Assembly (NCBI RefSeq): GCF_018449655.1 | Contig: NZ_JAAVUX010000002.1 | Span: forward strand, 310,001-374,000 | DNA: 64,000 bases | Origin: Pseudomonas sp. dw_358 | GTDB taxonomy: Bacteria; Pseudomonadota; Gammaproteobacteria; Pseudomonadales; Pseudomonadaceae | Reading direction: 5' to 3' | Shown here: positions 35,348 through 46,808 of the stretch, piece after piece | How positions within the stretch are numbered: position 1 is the first letter of the stretch | Layout of the letters: each line of letters opens with the position of its first letter | The notes under the pieces: generated by a model | What the model was told of the DNA's origin: nothing | What the model saw: only the letters and a program-made list of their open reading frames with translations | Databases searched by the model: none | Program-made: the position numbers and the translations under genes

Positions 35348-37335
35348 CGCTTTTCCGCGAGTTCGATCATCGCTTCGCGCAGGAAGAAGTCCAGGGTCTT
35401 GCCGATGGTTTCTTCAAGCTCGATGGTGGGCTTCCAGTCGATCAGCTTGCGCGCGTTCTCGATGCTCGGCTTGCGGTGGCTCACGTCCTGATAGCCCGCG
35501 CCGTAGAAGCTTTTGCTTTCCACTTCACGGAAACCGGCAAACGGCGGGAAGTTGGAGCGCAATGGGTGAGCTTCGAATTGACGCAGCAACTCCTCGCCCA
35601 ACTGGCGGATGCTCGCTTCGTTGTCCGGGTTGCCGATGTTGATGATCTGGTTGTTGCAGCGGTCATCGCGGTTTTCGATGATGCGTGCCAGTGCCTCGAT
35701 GCCGTCGGCGACGTCGGTGAAGCAACGCTTCTGTGCACCGCCGTCGACCAGACGAATCGGCGTACCTTCCACCAGGTGCAGAATCAGCTGGGTGATGGCC
35801 CGGGAGCTGCCGATGCGTGCCGAGTCCAGACGGTCCAGACGCGGGCCCATCCAGTTGAACGGACGGAACAGGGTGAAGCGCAGGCCTTTCTGGCCGTAAG
35901 CGTAGATTACACGGTCCAGCAACTGCTTGGACACCGAATAGATCCAGCGCTGCTTGTTGATCGGACCCACGATCAGGTTCGAGGTGTCTTCATCGAAATT
36001 GGCGTCCTGGCACATGCCGTAGACTTCCGACGTCGAAGGGAAGATCACGCGCTTGTTGTACTTCACGCAATGGCGAACGATCTTCAGGTTTTCTTCGAAG
36101 TCCAGCTCGAACACGCGCAGCGGGTTGCGGGTGTATTCGATCGGGGTGGCGATGGCCACCAGCGGCAGAATCACGTCGCATTTCTTGATGTGGTATTCGA
36201 TCCACTCGGAGTGGATGCTGATGTCGCCTTCCACGAAGTGGAAACGCGGGTGGCTGCGCAGACGCTCGATGGCGTCGGAACCGATGTCCAGGCCAAAGAC
36301 TTCGAACTGCTCGTCCTGCAGCAGGCGCTCGGACAGGTGGTTGCCGATGAAACCGTTGACGCCGAGGATCAGCACTCGGGTGCGACGCTTGGCGCTGCGG
36401 GCCTGGGCACCGGCCAGCTTCGAACCTTCTACCAGACCCAGCTCGCGGGACAGTTGCGGGCCGCTCAGGTACAGGCCGGCTTCGCCGCGCTGACCGGCGG
36501 TGATCACCAGCGAGTCTTGGCCGCAGGCGATACGCAACGGGTCGCAGCTGATGACCTTGCCAGGGTCCTGGCCGTCGTTGCCCGGCACCACTTCAGCGGC
36601 CCAGACAATCAGCTTGTGCTCGCCCACCGGGCAGAAGGCGCCCGGATATGGCTGGGTCACGGCCCGCACGAGGTTGAACAGGCGTTCGGCCGGCTGATCC
36701 CACTGGATCAAGCCGTCGGCCGGGGTGCGGCGGCCGAACGTGGTGGCCTTGGACTCATCCTGGGCCGTCTCGGTGATCTGGCCGGCCAGCAGGCGTGGCA
36801 GGGTGTCCTTGAGCAATGCGGCAGCGGCGTCACACAGTTTGCCGTGCAGGCTGAAACCGGTGTCGGAGCGTTCGATGGCCACGCGCTGCTGGGCAACGAT
36901 GGCACCGGCGTCGGCACGTTTGACCATGCGATGCAGGGTTACGCCCGTTTCGGTTTCACCGTTGACCAGCACCCAGTTGGCCGGGGCGCGACCACGGTAA
37001 TGCGGCAGCAACGAACCGTGCAGGTTGAAGGCACCGCCCTTGACGCTGGCCAGCAGGGCTTCACCCAGCAGGTTGCGGTAGTAGAACGAGAAGATGAAAT
37101 CGGCGTCGAGCTTGCTGATGCGCTCGATCCAGATCGGGTGGTTGGCGTCTTCCGGCGCGTGCACGGCGATGCCTTTGCGGGCGCACAATTGCGCGACCGA
37201 ACCGTAGAAGGTGTTTTCCTTGGGGTCATCGGCATGGGTAAAGACCGCGGCAATCTCGATGCCTGCGTCGAGCAGGGCCTGGATACCGGCGCAACCGATG
37301 TCGTGATAAGCGAAAACAACAGCTTTTTGAGTCAT
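35344..37335 (-). CDS. arnA: Bifunctional UDP-L-Ara4N formyltransferase / UDP-glucuronate decarboxylase
   Basis: 663 residues, standard length. The N-terminal formyltransferase domain (1 to about 300) has the [20 protein letters not shown] segment with the catalytic Asn/His; the C-terminal short-chain dehydrogenase domain (from about 315) has [25 protein letters not shown] and the YSVSKQ Tyr/Lys pair. It decarboxylates UDP-glucuronate made by Ugd and later formylates UDP-L-Ara4N. Overlaps arnC by four bases. Confidence 0.95.
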   Translation of the reverse strand: MTQKAVVFAYHDIGCAGIQALLDAGIEIAAVFTHADDPKENTFYGSVAQLCARKGIAVHAPEDANHPIWIERISKLDADFIFSFYYRNLLGEALLASVKGGAFNLHGSLLPHYRGRAPANWVLVNGETETGVTLHRMVKRADAGAIVAQQRVAIERSDTGFSLHGKLCDAAAALLKDTLPRLLAGQITETAQDESKATTFGRRTPADGLIQWDQPAERLFNLVRAVTQPYPGAFCPVGEHKLIVWAAEVVPGNDGQDPGKVISCDPLRIACGQDSLVITAGQRGEAGLYLSGPQLSRELGLVEGSKLAGAQARSAKRRTRVLILGVNGFIGNHLSERLLQDEQFEVFGLDIGSDAIERLRSHPRFHFVEGDISIHSEWIEYHIKKCDVILPLVAIATPIEYTRNPLRVFELDFEENLKIVRHCVKYNKRVIFPSTSEVYGMCQDANFDEDTSNLIVGPINKQRWIYSVSKQLLDRVIYAYGQKGLRFTLFRPFNWMGPRLDRLDSARIGSSRAITQLILHLVEGTPIRLVDGGAQKRCFTDVADGIEALARIIENRDDRCNNQIINIGNPDNEASIRQLGEELLRQFEAHPLRSNFPPFAGFREVESKSFYGAGYQDVSHRKPSIENARKLIDWKPTIELEETIGKTLDFFLREAMIELAEKR

Positions 37336-38342
37336 GAGACAACCTTAGTGCTGGAAGAGGTTTCGTTGGCCGGAGTCACGGCCTTGGGTGCTGGCGGGTT
37401 GCGCAGCACTTTCTCGATGAAGAAGCGCGGACGTGCGCGCACGTCGCTGTACATGCGGCCCAGGTATTCACCCAGAAGGCCCATGCCGATGAACTGGCCA
37501 CCGGTGAACACGAACAGCACGGCAAATAGCACGAAGCTGCCATTGCCTGCCCAGGGCGCGCCGAAAATCAGGCGCAGTCCCAGCAAGGCAATGGCGAAAG
37601 CGATACCAAGAAACGCCATGCCGAAGCCGACGATGCTCAGCAACCGCAAGGGGGTGGTGGTCATGCAGGTGACCAGGTCGAACATCAGGTTGACCAGGCG
37701 CATCGGGCTGTACTTGGAGTCGCCGTGCTCGCGCTCGGCGTGCTCAACCAGGATCTCCGTAGTGTGGCGCGCGAAACTGTTGGCCAGGATCGGGATAAAG
37801 GTGCTGCGTTCGCGGCAGGCCAGCATCGCGTCGACGACGGTGCGGCGGTACGCCCGCAGCATGCAGCCATAGTCGTTCATGGCCACACCCGTCGAGCGCT
37901 GCACAGCCTTGTTGATCACCCGGGACGGCCAGCGGCGCAAGGCCGAATCCTGGCGGTTGTTGCGTACGGTGGCGACTACGTCGTAACCCAGCTTGGCCTG
38001 GGCTACCAAGCGCGGGATTTCTTCGGGCGGATTCTGCAGGTCGGCATCCAGCGTGATCACCAGATCGCCGGTGCTCTGTTCGAAACCGGCCATGATGGCC
38101 GCGTGCTGACCGTAGTTGCGGTTGAGGATCACCGCCACGACGTGGCTACCGTGACGGGCGGCGGCCGCTTCAAGCATGTCGGCCGACTCGTCGCGACTGC
38201 CGTCGTCCACCAGGACGATTTCGCAGGGCACAGTCAGTTGCGCACAAGCCGCTTCAGTCCGGCGCAGCAACTCGGGCAGGCTCTGCTCCTCGTTATAGAC
38301 CGGAATGACGACGGACACGCTGTTGATCGGATAAGGTCTCAC
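37332..38342 (-). CDS. arnC: Undecaprenyl-phosphate 4-deoxy-4-formamido-L-arabinose transferase
   Basis: 336 residues. GT2 domain ([45 protein letters not shown]) followed by two C-terminal membrane helices. It attaches the formylated aminosugar to undecaprenyl phosphate on the cytoplasmic face. Overlaps arnB by four bases. Confidence 0.95.
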   Translation of the reverse strand: MRPYPINSVSVVIPVYNEEQSLPELLRRTEAACAQLTVPCEIVLVDDGSRDESADMLEAAAARHGSHVVAVILNRNYGQHAAIMAGFEQSTGDLVITLDADLQNPPEEIPRLVAQAKLGYDVVATVRNNRQDSALRRWPSRVINKAVQRSTGVAMNDYGCMLRAYRRTVVDAMLACRERSTFIPILANSFARHTTEILVEHAEREHGDSKYSPMRLVNLMFDLVTCMTTTPLRLLSIVGFGMAFLGIAFAIALLGLRLIFGAPWAGNGSFVLFAVLFVFTGGQFIGMGLLGEYLGRMYSDVRARPRFFIEKVLRNPPAPKAVTPANETSSSTKVVS

Positions 38343-39487
38343 GGGCGGTGTTCCAGGGTGTGTTCAATGGCTGACGCAACGCGCTCGACCTCGTCGAGGG
38401 TCATGTCGGGAAACAGAGGAATCGAGCACAGCCGCGCCGAGTTCCATTCGGTGGCTGGCAACTGCACCTCGGGGTAACGCTTGCGGTAGTAGGTGTGCAG
38501 GTGCGTGGCGATGAAGTGAATGCCGGTACCGATGCCCTGCTCCTGCAAGCCTTTCATGAAGGCCTCGCGGTCCATGCCGCAACGCTCGGCATCGATGCGC
38601 ACGATGAACAGGTGCCAGGCGTGCTGCTGGTCGTATTGCGGCACCTTGAGCGGCTGCACCGGCAGGTGCTGCAGACGCTGCAGGTAGGCCTGGGCCAGCG
38701 TTTCTCGCTGCTGGTTGATGGCATCCAGACGATCAAGCTGCACCAGGGCAATGGCAGCGTTGATGTCAGCCAGGTTGTACTTGAAACCCGGCTCGATCAC
38801 CATCGCCTGCGGCTTGCGGCCATGGGTCATGCGGTCGTAGGCGTCGACACCCAGGCCGTGAAACTTGAGCATGCGCACACGGTCGGCCAAGGCCTGGTCA
38901 TCACTGACGAACATCGCGCCTTCGGCACAGGTCATGTTCTTGATGGCGTGAAACGAAAAGATCACCGTGCCTTTGGCGCCGATCTCGCGCCCCTTGTAGC
39001 GGGTGCCGGCGGCGTGGGCGGCGTCTTCGATCACCTGAATGCCGTGGCGCCGGGCCAGCTCGTACAGCGGGTCGAGATCGAAGGCAGCGCCAGCGTAATG
39101 CACTGGAATGATGGCTTTGGTGCGAGGGGTAATAGCCGCCTCGATGGACGCCAGATCACTCATCAGCGTGTCGGCATCAACGTCGACGAACACGGGCGTA
39201 GCGCCCAGCAGGCAGATCATGTTGGCGGTGGACACCCAAGTCTGCGAAGGGGTGATCACTTCATCGCCGGGGCCGATGCCCAGCGCCAGCAGGGTCACGT
39301 GCATGGCACCGGTGGCCGAGCTCAGGGCCACGGCGTGGCGTGCGCCCGTGCGTTCAGCGAAGCGCTGCTCGAGCTCCTGGTTCTTCGGCCCAGTGGTGAT
39401 CCAGCCGGAACGCAAGACCTGTTCGACGGCGGCAACTTCTTCATCGCCCATACTGGGGCGAGAAAAGGGAAGAAAATTTTGACTCAT
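38339..39487 (-). CDS. arnB: UDP-4-amino-4-deoxy-L-arabinose aminotransferase
   Basis: 382 residues, DegT/DnrJ/EryC1 family PLP enzyme with the Schiff-base Lys in [13 protein letters not shown]. First gene of the operon arnBCADTEF-ugd. [17 protein letters not shown] is the normal ArnB start, with AAGGA six bases upstream; the frame stays open another 49 codons but without homology. The 210 bp upstream contain only a single CTTAAT (39518-39523, minus strand), half of a PmrA-type site, so regulation by PmrA cannot be read from the sequence. Confidence 0.94.
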   Translation of the reverse strand: MSQNFLPFSRPSMGDEEVAAVEQVLRSGWITTGPKNQELEQRFAERTGARHAVALSSATGAMHVTLLALGIGPGDEVITPSQTWVSTANMICLLGATPVFVDVDADTLMSDLASIEAAITPRTKAIIPVHYAGAAFDLDPLYELARRHGIQVIEDAAHAAGTRYKGREIGAKGTVIFSFHAIKNMTCAEGAMFVSDDQALADRVRMLKFHGLGVDAYDRMTHGRKPQAMVIEPGFKYNLADINAAIALVQLDRLDAINQQRETLAQAYLQRLQHLPVQPLKVPQYDQQHAWHLFIVRIDAERCGMDREAFMKGLQEQGIGTGIHFIATHLHTYYRKRYPEVQLPATEWNSARLCSIPLFPDMTLDEVERVASAIEHTLEHRP

Positions 39488-39697
39488 GACAATCCTTGAG
39501 CACGAAACGCTGGTTTTATTAAGGCAACGAAGGCCGTACTGCTCAAGGCTAGTAGGCCTTGCGGGTATCGCCAGCCGTTGGCCGCCATGAGCAACATCCA
39601 CTGACTCTTTATCAACGGGACGCTGACGGCCCAAAGCTTTTACTTCATCAATCGATCATTGAATAGATCCTATCGACACATGCCTGAACACAACCTG

Positions 39698-40381
39698 TTA
39701 CAAGGCGGTGTTTTTGTGGATGACGGTCGGCCAGTCCTCTTGGTTGAGTACACCCAACACTTTCAACTTGCCGTCCGCAGCCACCGTGGCGAACAGCGAG
39801 CTGGTGTAGTCGGTGTCCTGGGCATGGGGGAAACCCAAATCATGCTCCAGTCGGCTGATGCAACCGCTGTGTGTCACCAGCACGAGGTTCTGCCCCGCTA
39901 CTTTGTGCGCGCGAATATCTTTGGCCATGTCGACGTCGCAGTTGACCAACCAGTCCTGCTCTTGAGCGGCCAGGTTGAACATGGCCCTGGCCGTCTGTGC
40001 CGTACGCGTCAACGGACTGGTCAGGACACTGGCATTGCCCATGCCCAGCGAGGCGAAAGCCTCTCCAACATCCTGCGCCGCTTCCTGCCCTGCCGTGGTG
40101 ATGCCGTCGGCCGGGCCCAGGCAGGCACCGCTGGAGCGATCGCAGCGCTCGGCATGACGCACCAGCACCACCACATCGCCAGCCTTCCAATGCTCGGACA
40201 GCCTGGCCTCGGCGAACCGATCGGGCTTGCCCAGATTGGTCGGCGACAAAGGCCACACTGCAAAGCCGGCAACTAATGCACTGACGACAACCAGAAGCCC
40301 CAGCAAAAGGAGAAGTTTAAGGGAGCGCCCCTTTGCTGGCTTGGAAGGATGAGTGGCGATCATGCTGAAATTCGTTCCCAT
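39698..40381 (-). CDS. Membrane-anchored histidine phosphatase, Ais-like
   Basis: 227 residues: a membrane anchor at about 22-45 (LKLLLLLGLLVVVSALVAGF) then a histidine-phosphatase domain with VRHAERCD (nucleophile His), TSPLTRTAQTA and VTHSGC (second His). In enterobacteria the related phosphatase Ais sits beside arnB and is assigned as a heptose-phosphate phosphatase of LPS core; here the gene also lies immediately upstream of arnB, on the same strand. Start 40381 or the internal ATG at 40363 are both possible. LPS core as substrate is inference. Confidence 0.78.
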   Translation of the reverse strand: MGTNFSMIATHPSKPAKGRSLKLLLLLGLLVVVSALVAGFAVWPLSPTNLGKPDRFAEARLSEHWKAGDVVVLVRHAERCDRSSGACLGPADGITTAGQEAAQDVGEAFASLGMGNASVLTSPLTRTAQTARAMFNLAAQEQDWLVNCDVDMAKDIRAHKVAGQNLVLVTHSGCISRLEHDLGFPHAQDTDYTSSLFATVAADGKLKVLGVLNQEDWPTVIHKNTAL

Positions 40382-40562
40382 GTTGCTTGCCCCGGTCTTT
40401 TCGAATTAGGTAATCAGATGAATACCTTGAAGAAATGACAAAGCGTCATCGGCCCGGGCCGGGGAACGCGGGGCTGGGCGAGAATATAAAAATCCGGGAG
40501 GCGGGTATTGGTGAAAACTGTGTCAAAAATTCGGAAGCACCGGAAGAGAGGGTGTTCGGCCG

Positions 40563-41141
40563 CTAGTTTTGCAGAGGGCAATGCTGACAATGACCAATGC
40601 CGGGTACGCGATAGGCCAGGCAGCACGCGCGCACTTTTCGCGTCCCGTCGGCGAGATAGTGAACCGTGCCGTAAAGCGGGTTGGGCGATCCGCCCGCCAA
40701 CTGCCTGCGAGTCAATACAGCTGGCAATGGGCTCATGTCCAAAAGCCCCCGAAAGACCTGTTCCAGAGCATCGCCAGCGTTACTCCACAGCACTGCGGCC
40801 GGCACGTCGGCAAGCCTGGCAAAGCGTTTGATCAGGGGTCGCAGATGCTGCTCTACCACGTCATCGAACGCCAGATCCGAGCCGCCCTTTTGCCACTCGA
40901 CCGACTCTGGCAACCCTCGATTTCCTACAACAATACGTATCGAATCCCACATGGTGCCGTCGCCAAATCCGACGCTCAGCGTTCTACCCCACAGACACAT
41001 GAAGTAATATTTTGACCACTGCGACGCCAGCACCGGCCGATAATCGGACACCCATCGCGCGCCATAGGCCTGCAACAGCAACTCATCCAGGGCCTCGGGT
41101 TGCAGCAATGCCTCGAGGGTCAATATCCTTCCTGCGTCCAC
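40563..41141 (-). CDS. FhuF-like ferric-siderophore reductase
   Basis: 192 residues. The C-terminal RACCLAYRVPGIGHCQHCPL motif holds the CC-x10-CxxC cysteines that bind the [2Fe-2S] cluster in FhuF proteins; the preceding part has the WSKYYFMCLWG and SNAGDALEQVF segments of the family. It reduces ferric siderophores in the cytoplasm. Shorter than E. coli FhuF (262). GTG start with GAGGGT just upstream. No siderophore genes are adjacent. Confidence 0.82.
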   Translation of the reverse strand: MDAGRILTLEALLQPEALDELLLQAYGARWVSDYRPVLASQWSKYYFMCLWGRTLSVGFGDGTMWDSIRIVVGNRGLPESVEWQKGGSDLAFDDVVEQHLRPLIKRFARLADVPAAVLWSNAGDALEQVFRGLLDMSPLPAVLTRRQLAGGSPNPLYGTVHYLADGTRKVRACCLAYRVPGIGHCQHCPLQN

Positions 41142-41328
41142 GGGTACCCTCGGCGCTGTTTGAAGATAATTTGTGCAACATTCTAAAAGAATTATCGCGC
41201 CAACATCTTGCCGACCGATGGCCCTGCGTCAATTTCGACAAGGGCAAAAAACCGTTGGCGGTGGTCCTGCCCAGTGCCAGTGCGGGCTGTAGCCGTGCCG
41301 CTCAATCGACTCACAATCTACCCACATG

Positions 41329-41337
41329 TTATCCACA
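41329..41337 (+). promoter_or_regulatory. Consensus DnaA box upstream of nrdA
   Basis: TTATCCACA, an exact match to the strong DnaA box, 28 bp before the first NrdR box. DnaA controls nrdAB in E. coli; similar control here is inference from the site. Confidence 0.7.
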
Positions 41338-41364
41338 GATCCGTCGGTTGCAATACGCCCCCAA

Positions 41365-41411
41365 CCGCACTATCTTGTGTCCCCAGCGCGCATAACCACT
41401 ACATGTTGTGG
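41365..41411. promoter_or_regulatory. Paired NrdR boxes upstream of nrdA
   Basis: Two 16-bp sites, CCGCACTATCTTGTGT (41365-41380) and CCACTACATGTTGTGG (41396-41411), start exactly 31 bp apart, the three-helical-turn spacing typical of NrdR box pairs; both follow the ACAC-N8-GTGT-type dyad, the second being nearly perfectly symmetric. NrdR represses ribonucleotide reductase genes according to ATP/dATP status and is known to act on nrdA in P. aeruginosa. Confidence 0.85.
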
Positions 41412-41821
41412 CCGGGGTGTCAAAACCCAGCACAACTCCAGCGCGTATTTCAACCTTTTTTGTATGCTTTTTTGCAAGCCTTCTGCCGCTACACCGGGCC
41501 TGCCGTCTTGCCGTTTGCCGACGGATGCGCGAGCCCTGTAAACAGCGCCATCGGCCTGTGTATGTGAGTGGTACCGGGGAGCCTTGCTTACCCCGATGAA
41601 TTCAGCCAGGGAATGGCGCAAGCCTGACTTTCCCTGAACTGCCTTGAGTCAACCGTCCGCCCGCCAGCGGCGCTGCGCAACACACGGCCCCATTCCATGG
41701 CGCGCCGCGTTGTCAGGCCGATGGCGACAGGTCGTCGGGTGCGTCATTCAAGGCATAACGGCAGGGCACCCTCCTTTTCAAAGGGTGTCTGAATAAACAT
41801 TAGAGAACGTGGAGTCACTCA

Positions 41822-44704
<2,883 letters not shown>

Positions 44705-44720
44705 CAAGCTGCAATAATAG

Positions 44721-44748
44721 AAAAGGCCGGCGCAAGCCGGCCTTTTTT
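44721..44748 (+). terminator. Rho-independent terminator of nrdA
   Basis: AAAAGGCCGG - CGCAAG - CCGGCCTTTTTT, 16 bp after the nrdA stop. It would uncouple nrdB from the nrdA transcript. Confidence 0.93.
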
Positions 44749-44823
44749 CATTGTGAGGTATTGCACCATCCTCTCCCACTGGGCATCCGCTATCTTCGGA
44801 CTTCAGCCAATGAGGCAACCTTG

Positions 44824-45003
44824 ATGCCCCCTACTGACTTGCAGGTCAAAAAAGACTGCTACCGTAAGGTTCGGCAATCCAATTACGCCGCCAGTCTGCC
44901 TCTTGAAGGTTTCAACACCACACCTCAAGATGGCGAGCGCATTCTGAGTACCCGCGAAGCCGTGCTGAAAATGTACCGCGCCAAAACCCCTGATGCTCGA
45001 TAA
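44824..45003 (+). CDS. YhfG-family (Fic antitoxin type) small protein
   Basis: 59 residues: VKKDCYRKVRQSNYAASLPL, EGFNTT, then GERILSTREAVLKMYRAK. The SNYxASLxLEGF core and the final TREAVLxxYR helix fit Pseudomonas YhfG-type proteins, antitoxins that hold Fic AMP-transferase toxins (YhfG-Fic, AntF-FicT). GAGG lies eight bases before the ATG. Only a 14-codon stub of fic follows, so this is an orphan antitoxin gene. Assigned from pattern memory. Confidence 0.65.
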   Translation: MPPTDLQVKKDCYRKVRQSNYAASLPLEGFNTTPQDGERILSTREAVLKMYRAKTPDAR

Positions 45004-45009
45004 GTAAGA

Positions 45010-45051
45010 GTGGGTCAAGACCATTATCAGTATCCAGACAGCATCAAACTT
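45010..45051 (+). pseudogene. N-terminal stub of a fic toxin gene
   Basis: GTG, six bases after the yhfG-type stop, opens VGQDHYQYPDSIKL. GQDxYxYPxSxxL is how Fic proteins paired with YhfG begin (xGQDPYxYPGxxVLxN). After 14 codons the frame enters the terminator of the convergent operon and no HPFxxGNG Fic motif is found anywhere in the following sequence. Confidence 0.45.
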
Positions 45052-45064
45052 TTTGGTCCTCACC

Positions 45065-45091
45065 CTAAAAACCGGGCATTTCAGCCCGGCT
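45065..45091 (-). terminator. Terminator of the DUF2845 / repeat-protein operon
   Basis: Read on the minus strand, GCCGGGC - TGAAAT - GCCCGG is followed by TTTTTAGGG. It lies about 45 bp after the DUF2845 stop. Confidence 0.8.
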
Positions 45092-45135
45092 ATTTAGAAG
45101 GATGCTTTATGCGAGTGCAGTCAATAGCACCCAGG

Positions 45136-45462
45136 TTACCATTTGAGAATGTTTCCAGTGGGCGCCTTCCTACGAACATCGACTCTAATCAACTCACCAT
45201 TTATGAAAAGCATGTATTGATAAGCACCACCATTCGGACCGTAGACAAGTACGTCCGTCTTTTGCGAATTTTTTCGTGGCACATCATTGTTGCGCATTAT
45301 CGGCCCATCACTGGCTCGGGCAACGGGATTGCCGCATAAGTGCAAGACCTCCTCAAGTTTATCACCAGGGTTAACCAAGCCCATACCGCAACGACTCGCT
45401 GCTTGGGCACTGGTGATGAGCATGCCTGCGAACAATACCCTCAATGAAAAATTGACAAGCAT
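45136..45462 (-). CDS. Secreted DUF2845-family protein
   Basis: 108 residues with a signal peptide (MLVNFSLRVLFAGMLITSAQ, cleavage after AQA near 21). SRCGMGLVNPGDKLEEVLHL, the second Cys in HLCGNP, and VYGPNGGAYQYMLFINGELI match DUF2845, a small periplasmic family with two conserved cysteines (SmpA/OmlA-like G-D-xxxEV...CG-P layout). The start at 45462 has GGGAA upstream. It is 27 bp downstream of the large repeat protein and probably co-transcribed. Function unknown. Confidence 0.7.
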   Translation of the reverse strand: MLVNFSLRVLFAGMLITSAQAASRCGMGLVNPGDKLEEVLHLCGNPVARASDGPIMRNNDVPRKNSQKTDVLVYGPNGGAYQYMLFINGELIRVDVRRKAPTGNILKW

Positions 45463-45489
45463 CGTATTTCCCGTGAAAAAGTTAGCCAA

Positions 45490-46629
45490 TTACCCGGCCG
45501 TACGCACAATTTCGAGATAATTGGCTACGGAGTAGTTACCATCACCTACGGAAACTACAGCGACAGTCGTGGTAGCAGGCGCAACTTCTATCGCCCTCAC
45601 TACAACATTGCCATGAGCCTCGGTGTCAGTTAACTGTCCACCATTGTACAAGACAACCAGATTGGTATTTCCAGCAGACTGGATGATTGGCAATAGATAA
45701 CTCAACGGCGGGTACTGGGCCGTATTCACAGCGATGGTGATGTCCGTAGTTGACGCAGCAACTACCCGCTGCAGCTTATCGCCATTCACGGGGTCAACCC
45801 CTAGTTGCCGGCCATTGAATTCGAGCAAAAGCTTCTTACCTGTAGTCAGCCGCAGGATCTCATCGAGTTCAGTGGTACTCAATGTATGCGCAGATAATAT
45901 CGAGATTGATATGTCCGGGCCTGCCGAACCGAGCACGGACATAATACGGGTAGGATTCAGTTCTAAAACATCGACAGAGAAGGCTCCTTTCTTGCTTCCG
46001 ATGACATCGAGTACTTGCGACAGATTTGCTGTCGATAGCGATCCACCATTCGTTAAAGAAACCTCCACGTTAGATCCCTTCAGTTTCCGAACACAATCGA
46101 TGATAGCGCCGGGGGTGGAAAGCGCACCATCCAGCATCACAGTGTATGTTTTGCTTCCTATTGCTGCGACGATCTCATCCACACCAGCCGCAGGTAGCGC
46201 GTTCAGTGCAGATATTGTACGACTGGTGTTGCTGTCTGTGAAAATATTAATCGCGGCGACTGCTCCGATAGAGCTAGCCGTGGCGCCGTCAATGGTCATA
46301 GACCATTCTTTTCCAACAAAAAAATTTGCAATCTGCTGAAGGACTGCCGGCGGTTGACTGTCTACCGAGGATAAGCCCACCTTGGTCCCCGAGCCAGTGG
46401 CTGCTCCAAGCAACGCAGTAATCTGTCTAACGCTTGCGATCGCCCCAGGTATCTGCAATGTTAGTTTTTTTGGCCCAGCGGATCTAAGCAATGCCTGCAG
46501 TTCTGCTTGAGGAAGCGCCTGAGGCATAGTAAGAGTTATGTCAGTAGTGACACCTGCCGCCAAAAAAATAGATGAAAAATTCTCGAAGGAAATTTTATCC
46601 CCTAGACACATCATGTTTAAATTTTTCAT
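45490..46629 (-). CDS. Unrecognised solenoid-like repeat protein
   Basis: 379 residues, not recognised. It consists of about ten degenerate units of 26-30 residues, each with an amphipathic helix (LxxILxxAG), a short strand (xITLxI or KKLxLxxxG) and a turn often containing LS or LP; clear examples are ELQALLRSAGPKKLTLQIPG, RIMSVLGSAGPDISISILSA and ELDEILRLTTGKKLLLEFNG. This helix-strand periodicity resembles leucine-rich-repeat solenoids. No signal peptide, membrane helix or catalytic motif is visible. AAGGAGG five bases before the ATG is the strongest ribosome site of the region. Base composition is clearly more AT-rich than the neighbours, and codon use is mixed, suggesting acquired DNA. 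A binding or scaffold protein is the most one can infer. Confidence 0.7.
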   Translation of the reverse strand: MKNLNMMCLGDKISFENFSSIFLAAGVTTDITLTMPQALPQAELQALLRSAGPKKLTLQIPGAIASVRQITALLGAATGSGTKVGLSSVDSQPPAVLQQIANFFVGKEWSMTIDGATASSIGAVAAINIFTDSNTSRTISALNALPAAGVDEIVAAIGSKTYTVMLDGALSTPGAIIDCVRKLKGSNVEVSLTNGGSLSTANLSQVLDVIGSKKGAFSVDVLELNPTRIMSVLGSAGPDISISILSAHTLSTTELDEILRLTTGKKLLLEFNGRQLGVDPVNGDKLQRVVAASTTDITIAVNTAQYPPLSYLLPIIQSAGNTNLVVLYNGGQLTDTEAHGNVVVRAIEVAPATTTVAVVSVGDGNYSVANYLEIVRTAG

Positions 46630-46808
46630 AAGACCTCCTTTATAGTCCGCAGCCAGCCTACCTCTTGTAGGGGAGCCTTACAACCCCTTGGAGGAATAGC
46701 CTGAAACTCATATGCCAACACCTTAGTGATTCCCGAAGATGATGGCAATTTAGGAAATCTAACGGAAAAATTAACACTCGCACACCCAAACGGCAATGAA
46801 CCATTCAA
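46626..46808 (-). CDS. Possible small gene coupled to the repeat-protein gene
   Basis: 60 codons from TTG (GAGGT six bases upstream) to a TGA that overlaps the ATG of the repeat protein (ATGA). The product (ASVNFSVRFPKLPSSSGI, then VLAYEFQAIPPRGCKAPLQE) resembles nothing I know. The in-frame stop just upstream leaves TTG as the only start. The overlap and ribosome site favour a real gene or a leader; the odd start and lack of family argue against. Confidence 0.35.
   Translation of the reverse strand: MNGSLPFGCASVNFSVRFPKLPSSSGITKVLAYEFQAIPPRGCKAPLQEVGWLRTIKEVL

Larger units (their letters stand above)
41142..41821. promoter_or_regulatory. nrdA promoter and long leader region
   Basis: 680 bp without a supported gene. 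It contains a DnaA box and paired NrdR boxes (separate entries) and then about 400 bp to the nrdA start. A small hairpin, CACCCT - CCTTTTCAA - AGGGTG at 41767-41787, lies 35 bp before the nrdA ATG and could influence its translation. No -10/-35 pair was clear by eye. Confidence 0.6.

Noticed and set aside
35476..37872. 798-codon plus-strand frame over arnA and arnC
   Set aside because: Antisense shadow of two certain genes; no recognisable domain.
39488..39697. PmrA box upstream of arnB
   Set aside because: Only one CTTAAT half-site is present; no second half at the five-base spacing.
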